A DNA stretch of 64,000 nucleotides, from the NCBI GenBank assembly GCA_016219275.1, contig JACRBM010000040.1, positions 248,001-312,000 on the forward strand, in the 5' to 3' direction. The position numbers and the translations under genes were made by a program. Source of the stretch: Chloroflexota bacterium. Lineage in GTDB: Bacteria > Chloroflexota > Anaerolineae > UBA4142. This document shows positions 61,904-64,000 of the stretch, piece by piece. The notes below the pieces were generated by a model that ran no database searches, was not told the DNA's origin, and was given only the letters and a program-made list of their open reading frames with translations. Positions within the stretch are counted from its first letter, which is position 1, and each line of letters opens with the position of its first letter.

Positions 61904-61931
61904 ATTATATGGAAATCGGGTACGCTGTCAA
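61904..61931 (-). promoter_or_regulatory. Promoter of the second oligopeptide transporter operon
   Basis: On the - strand TTGACA (61926-61931) and TATAAT (61904-61909) are 16 bases apart, about 22 bases past the dehydrogenase stop. The leader is about 210 bases. Confidence 0.8.
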
Positions 61932-61953
61932 CGGCGACGGTTTTTTCGCGCGT

Positions 61954-63825
61954 TTACTGTTCGCCCAACAACAACCGATACAACGTTCGCGTCGCGAGCA
62001 AATCCGCGGTGATCGCGCCAAGGAGTTGCCCATCGGGCGAAAGCACTGGCAACGCCGAGATGCCGTGTTGTTCGAGGCGCGTGACGACTTCGAGAATGCT
62101 GTCATGCGGTCCGCAACTCACTACCTCGCGCGACATTACCTCGTCCACGCGGACGCCGGCAATCTTGCCGCGCGCCGCGGCTTGCGTAATATCCCAATCC
62201 GTCACAATGCCGACGACGCGACCGTCCGATGCAAGCACCGAGAGAATATCCGTATTCTTTTCGATGAGCACGCGCGCGGCATCTTGCACCGAACTATCGA
62301 GCAGCGCCGTCGCCATCGCGATCATCACCTCGGACGCGACGCGGTGACTTTCGCGGCTGACGATGCGGCGAATGCTAATGCGTTCCGCGACCTGGCACGG
62401 CAATGCGTCATCCTCCTCAACCAAGCCGTCCACCAACTCGACCATATTTTGCCGAATCACGTGATCGCGTTTTTTCTCCGCCGCGCCGCGCCGTTGTTCC
62501 GCGAGTTGTGCGAACTGCGCGGCGTGCTGCTTGAGCCACTGCTCCACCGCCGCGCGATTACCGATCATCGCGTCCGGAATCTGCAAATCCTGGGGCGTTG
62601 GAATCATTCGCTCGTGCGCGGCAAAAATCACGCCGCCGGAATTGACCAGGTAATCCGTCGCGATCAACGTGCCGCGTTCCTGATACACGCGACGTTCCAT
62701 TTTGCGCCGCGCGGCTTTGCGTTTCGGATCCGGCGAGTACGTATTCGCGCCTTCGATGACCATCGTCCAGCGTCCCATCTTGTCCACCGTGATCGAAGGA
62801 TGTGACGATTCGTCCACGTCGAGATAGTTTGGTTGTGGCGCGGCAGGAATCAGCGCGAACGTAGACTCGCGCAACAAATCATCGCGCGCGCTGGAGAATT
62901 TCAAGGTGGGGCAACCGGCGTCCGGTCCGTCGGGATGCGCGAGAAAGTATGGCTTGGCGACGAGCGGATTTTGTTTGCGGAGCGCGAGCAAGAGCGGCAC
63001 GTCGAGACCGGATTCGCAATACAAATAACCGGTCGCGTCGCTGATGCCGACGACGCGCGGCGCGTTCTCTTTTTCGGCGAGCAAGCGCGCCACGTTCGCG
63101 CCGACCGCGCCGAATCCTTGCACGATCACGGACACTTGATCCCACGCGGGAATTTGCACGTTGCGAAATTGCGGCAACACACGCAAGCGTTCGGCTTCAC
63201 GATACAACGCTTCGAGCGCGATGACACAGCCGCCCGCCGCCGCGCCGAGTTGGTCAATGCGATTGCCGCCCATCTCGACCGGTTTCGAGACGACCGCGTC
63301 GAGACCGTTTTCAATCGCGATCGTTTTCATGTCCTGGTCGTTCGTGCCGACATCCGGACCGGGATTGTAGAGCCGGACGTAGCGGCGCAACAAATGCGCG
63401 AATCCGCACACGACCTCGGTGTGCTGCGCCGGCGAAAGGTTCGTCGGCGCGACAATGCCGGACTTGCCGCCGCCGTAGGGCAAATCCGCCGCGGCGTTTT
63501 TCAACGTCATTCCGCGCGCGAGATTGTGAATCGCCGTCGGCGTCACGTCGGGCAACATGCGAATGCCGCCCATCGAAGGCAGACCCATCGCGACATTGTC
63601 CACGACGAGATAACCACCAACCTCCAGCGACGCGCGCTCGTTCCACATGCACACGACGAGACGCGGACCCAGGTTGTCCACTTCAATGCCCAGACGATGC
63701 AACAGCTCGACATCCTGGGATGTGAATTCGAGGTAGACCAAGCCATCGTCTTCGATGCGCCGCGCCTGCAAAACGTGCTCGGGCAAGAGATCACGCAAGT
63801 ACTCGTTCATTCGTTGGGGTAGCAT
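61954..63825 (-). CDS. Glu/Leu/Phe/Val-type amino acid dehydrogenase fused to two CBS domains
   Basis: A 623-residue protein. AAGGAG is five bases before ATG 63825. The dehydrogenase part covers about residues 1-430: MGLPSMGGIRMLPDVTPTAI near residue 80, then LKNAAADLPYGGGKSGI with Lys109 and Lys121 in the substrate-binding and catalytic positions, then the NAD-binding VIVQGFGAVGANVARLLAE near residue 243 and ATDYLVNSGGVIFA. After a charged linker, two CBS repeats (about 497-620) include VLASDGRVVGIVTDWDITQA and VLSPDGQLLGAITADLLATR. CBS pairs often bind adenine nucleotides, so energy-sensitive control of glutamate-type deamination is plausible. Most family members are 410-450 residues and lack CBS domains. 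Confidence 0.88.
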   Translation of the reverse strand: MLPQRMNEYLRDLLPEHVLQARRIEDDGLVYLEFTSQDVELLHRLGIEVDNLGPRLVVCMWNERASLEVGGYLVVDNVAMGLPSMGGIRMLPDVTPTAIHNLARGMTLKNAAADLPYGGGKSGIVAPTNLSPAQHTEVVCGFAHLLRRYVRLYNPGPDVGTNDQDMKTIAIENGLDAVVSKPVEMGGNRIDQLGAAAGGCVIALEALYREAERLRVLPQFRNVQIPAWDQVSVIVQGFGAVGANVARLLAEKENAPRVVGISDATGYLYCESGLDVPLLLALRKQNPLVAKPYFLAHPDGPDAGCPTLKFSSARDDLLRESTFALIPAAPQPNYLDVDESSHPSITVDKMGRWTMVIEGANTYSPDPKRKAARRKMERRVYQERGTLIATDYLVNSGGVIFAAHERMIPTPQDLQIPDAMIGNRAAVEQWLKQHAAQFAQLAEQRRGAAEKKRDHVIRQNMVELVDGLVEEDDALPCQVAERISIRRIVSRESHRVASEVMIAMATALLDSSVQDAARVLIEKNTDILSVLASDGRVVGIVTDWDITQAAARGKIAGVRVDEVMSREVVSCGPHDSILEVVTRLEQHGISALPVLSPDGQLLGAITADLLATRTLYRLLLGEQ

Positions 63826-64000
63826 CTTTGCTCCTTTGGACGTGACTACTCAACTTTGCGAAGGGTTGTGACCTTTGCAAGGTTAGGTTGCGCTGAACAA
63901 AAATCGCCGCGCTACCGCGAGGGCAACTCGGCGTTGGGCAACGCTACGCAGGTAGCGAACTCGATGTATCCAGTTGTTTTGATTCTAACTCGAAAGCGCC
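63826..64000. other. Gene-free stretch at the window end
   Basis: Contains the dispersed repeat core (ACTTTGCGAAGGGTT and CTTTGCAAGGTTAGG, about 63853-63888) and an upstream region of the dehydrogenase. I see no coding frame. Confidence 0.4.

Overview
The window looks like a chromosomal contig from a high-GC, anaerobic or facultatively anaerobic member of the Chloroflexota (Anaerolineae-like). This is inferred from the many solute-binding lipoproteins with Ala/Thr/Pro-rich linkers after the lipobox, the strong GCG/CGC codon bias and the mix of respiratory genes. No rRNA or tRNA is present to confirm it. About 46 protein genes are recognisable. Genes lie mostly on the + strand up to about 28.5 kb and on the - strand after that.

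Layout. 0.2-1.3 kb: rhodanese and a TauE-type exporter broken by an in-frame stop. 1.5-5.4 kb: small exported protein, cytochrome b, Rieske protein and a three-haem cytochrome c, forming a bc-type quinol oxidase module. 5.5-16.1 kb: an oligopeptide-type ABC cluster (binding protein, two permeases), a Kelch lipoprotein and three further family-5 binding proteins, one a close duplicate of the first. 16.2-20.6 kb: a polytopic membrane protein and a large secreted nuclease preceded by a candidate structured leader RNA. 20.7-28.5 kb: ROK regulator, sugar ABC transporter (no ATPase), HAD hydrolase, an unassigned synthase-like protein and a PfkB kinase. 28.5-33.3 kb: branched-chain amino acid transporter livKHMGF. 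34.4-44.1 kb: hdrCBA-mvhDGA-hydrogenase protease-cyclic-nucleotide-binding protein-fdhE, a hydrogenase/heterodisulfide-reductase complex operon. 44.6-50.6 kb: selenocysteine formate dehydrogenase operon (fdhA, Fe-S subunit, NrfD-type anchor, fdhE). 50.8-53.4 kb: NarL-type response regulator and a histidine kinase with a CxxCH motif in its sensor domain. 53.9-61.7 kb: a second oligopeptide ABC operon with a sulfite-oxidase-like gene inside it. 62-63.8 kb: a Glu/Leu-type dehydrogenase fused to CBS domains.

How it fits together. The hdr-mvh and fdh operons handle H2, formate and low-potential electrons. Their promoter regions share blocks with identical spacing that include TACCGA-type heptamers, and a NarL-type two-component system lies just upstream of fdh, so I infer common redox control. 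Peptide, amino acid and sugar uptake systems and the catabolic glutamate-type dehydrogenase suggest a fermentative or proteolytic heterotroph with a respiratory option through the bc module.

The most unusual non-coding content is a layered set of palindromic repeats. Three insertions are flanked by 8-bp direct repeats (at 33.65, 44.40 and 53.58 kb). At least two lie inside older palindromes whose uninterrupted relatives are also in the window. Other repeats of interest are one palindrome inside a signal-peptide coding region, heptamer-like tandem repeats at operon junctions, and a pseudoknot-plus-terminator leader RNA at 17.5 kb.
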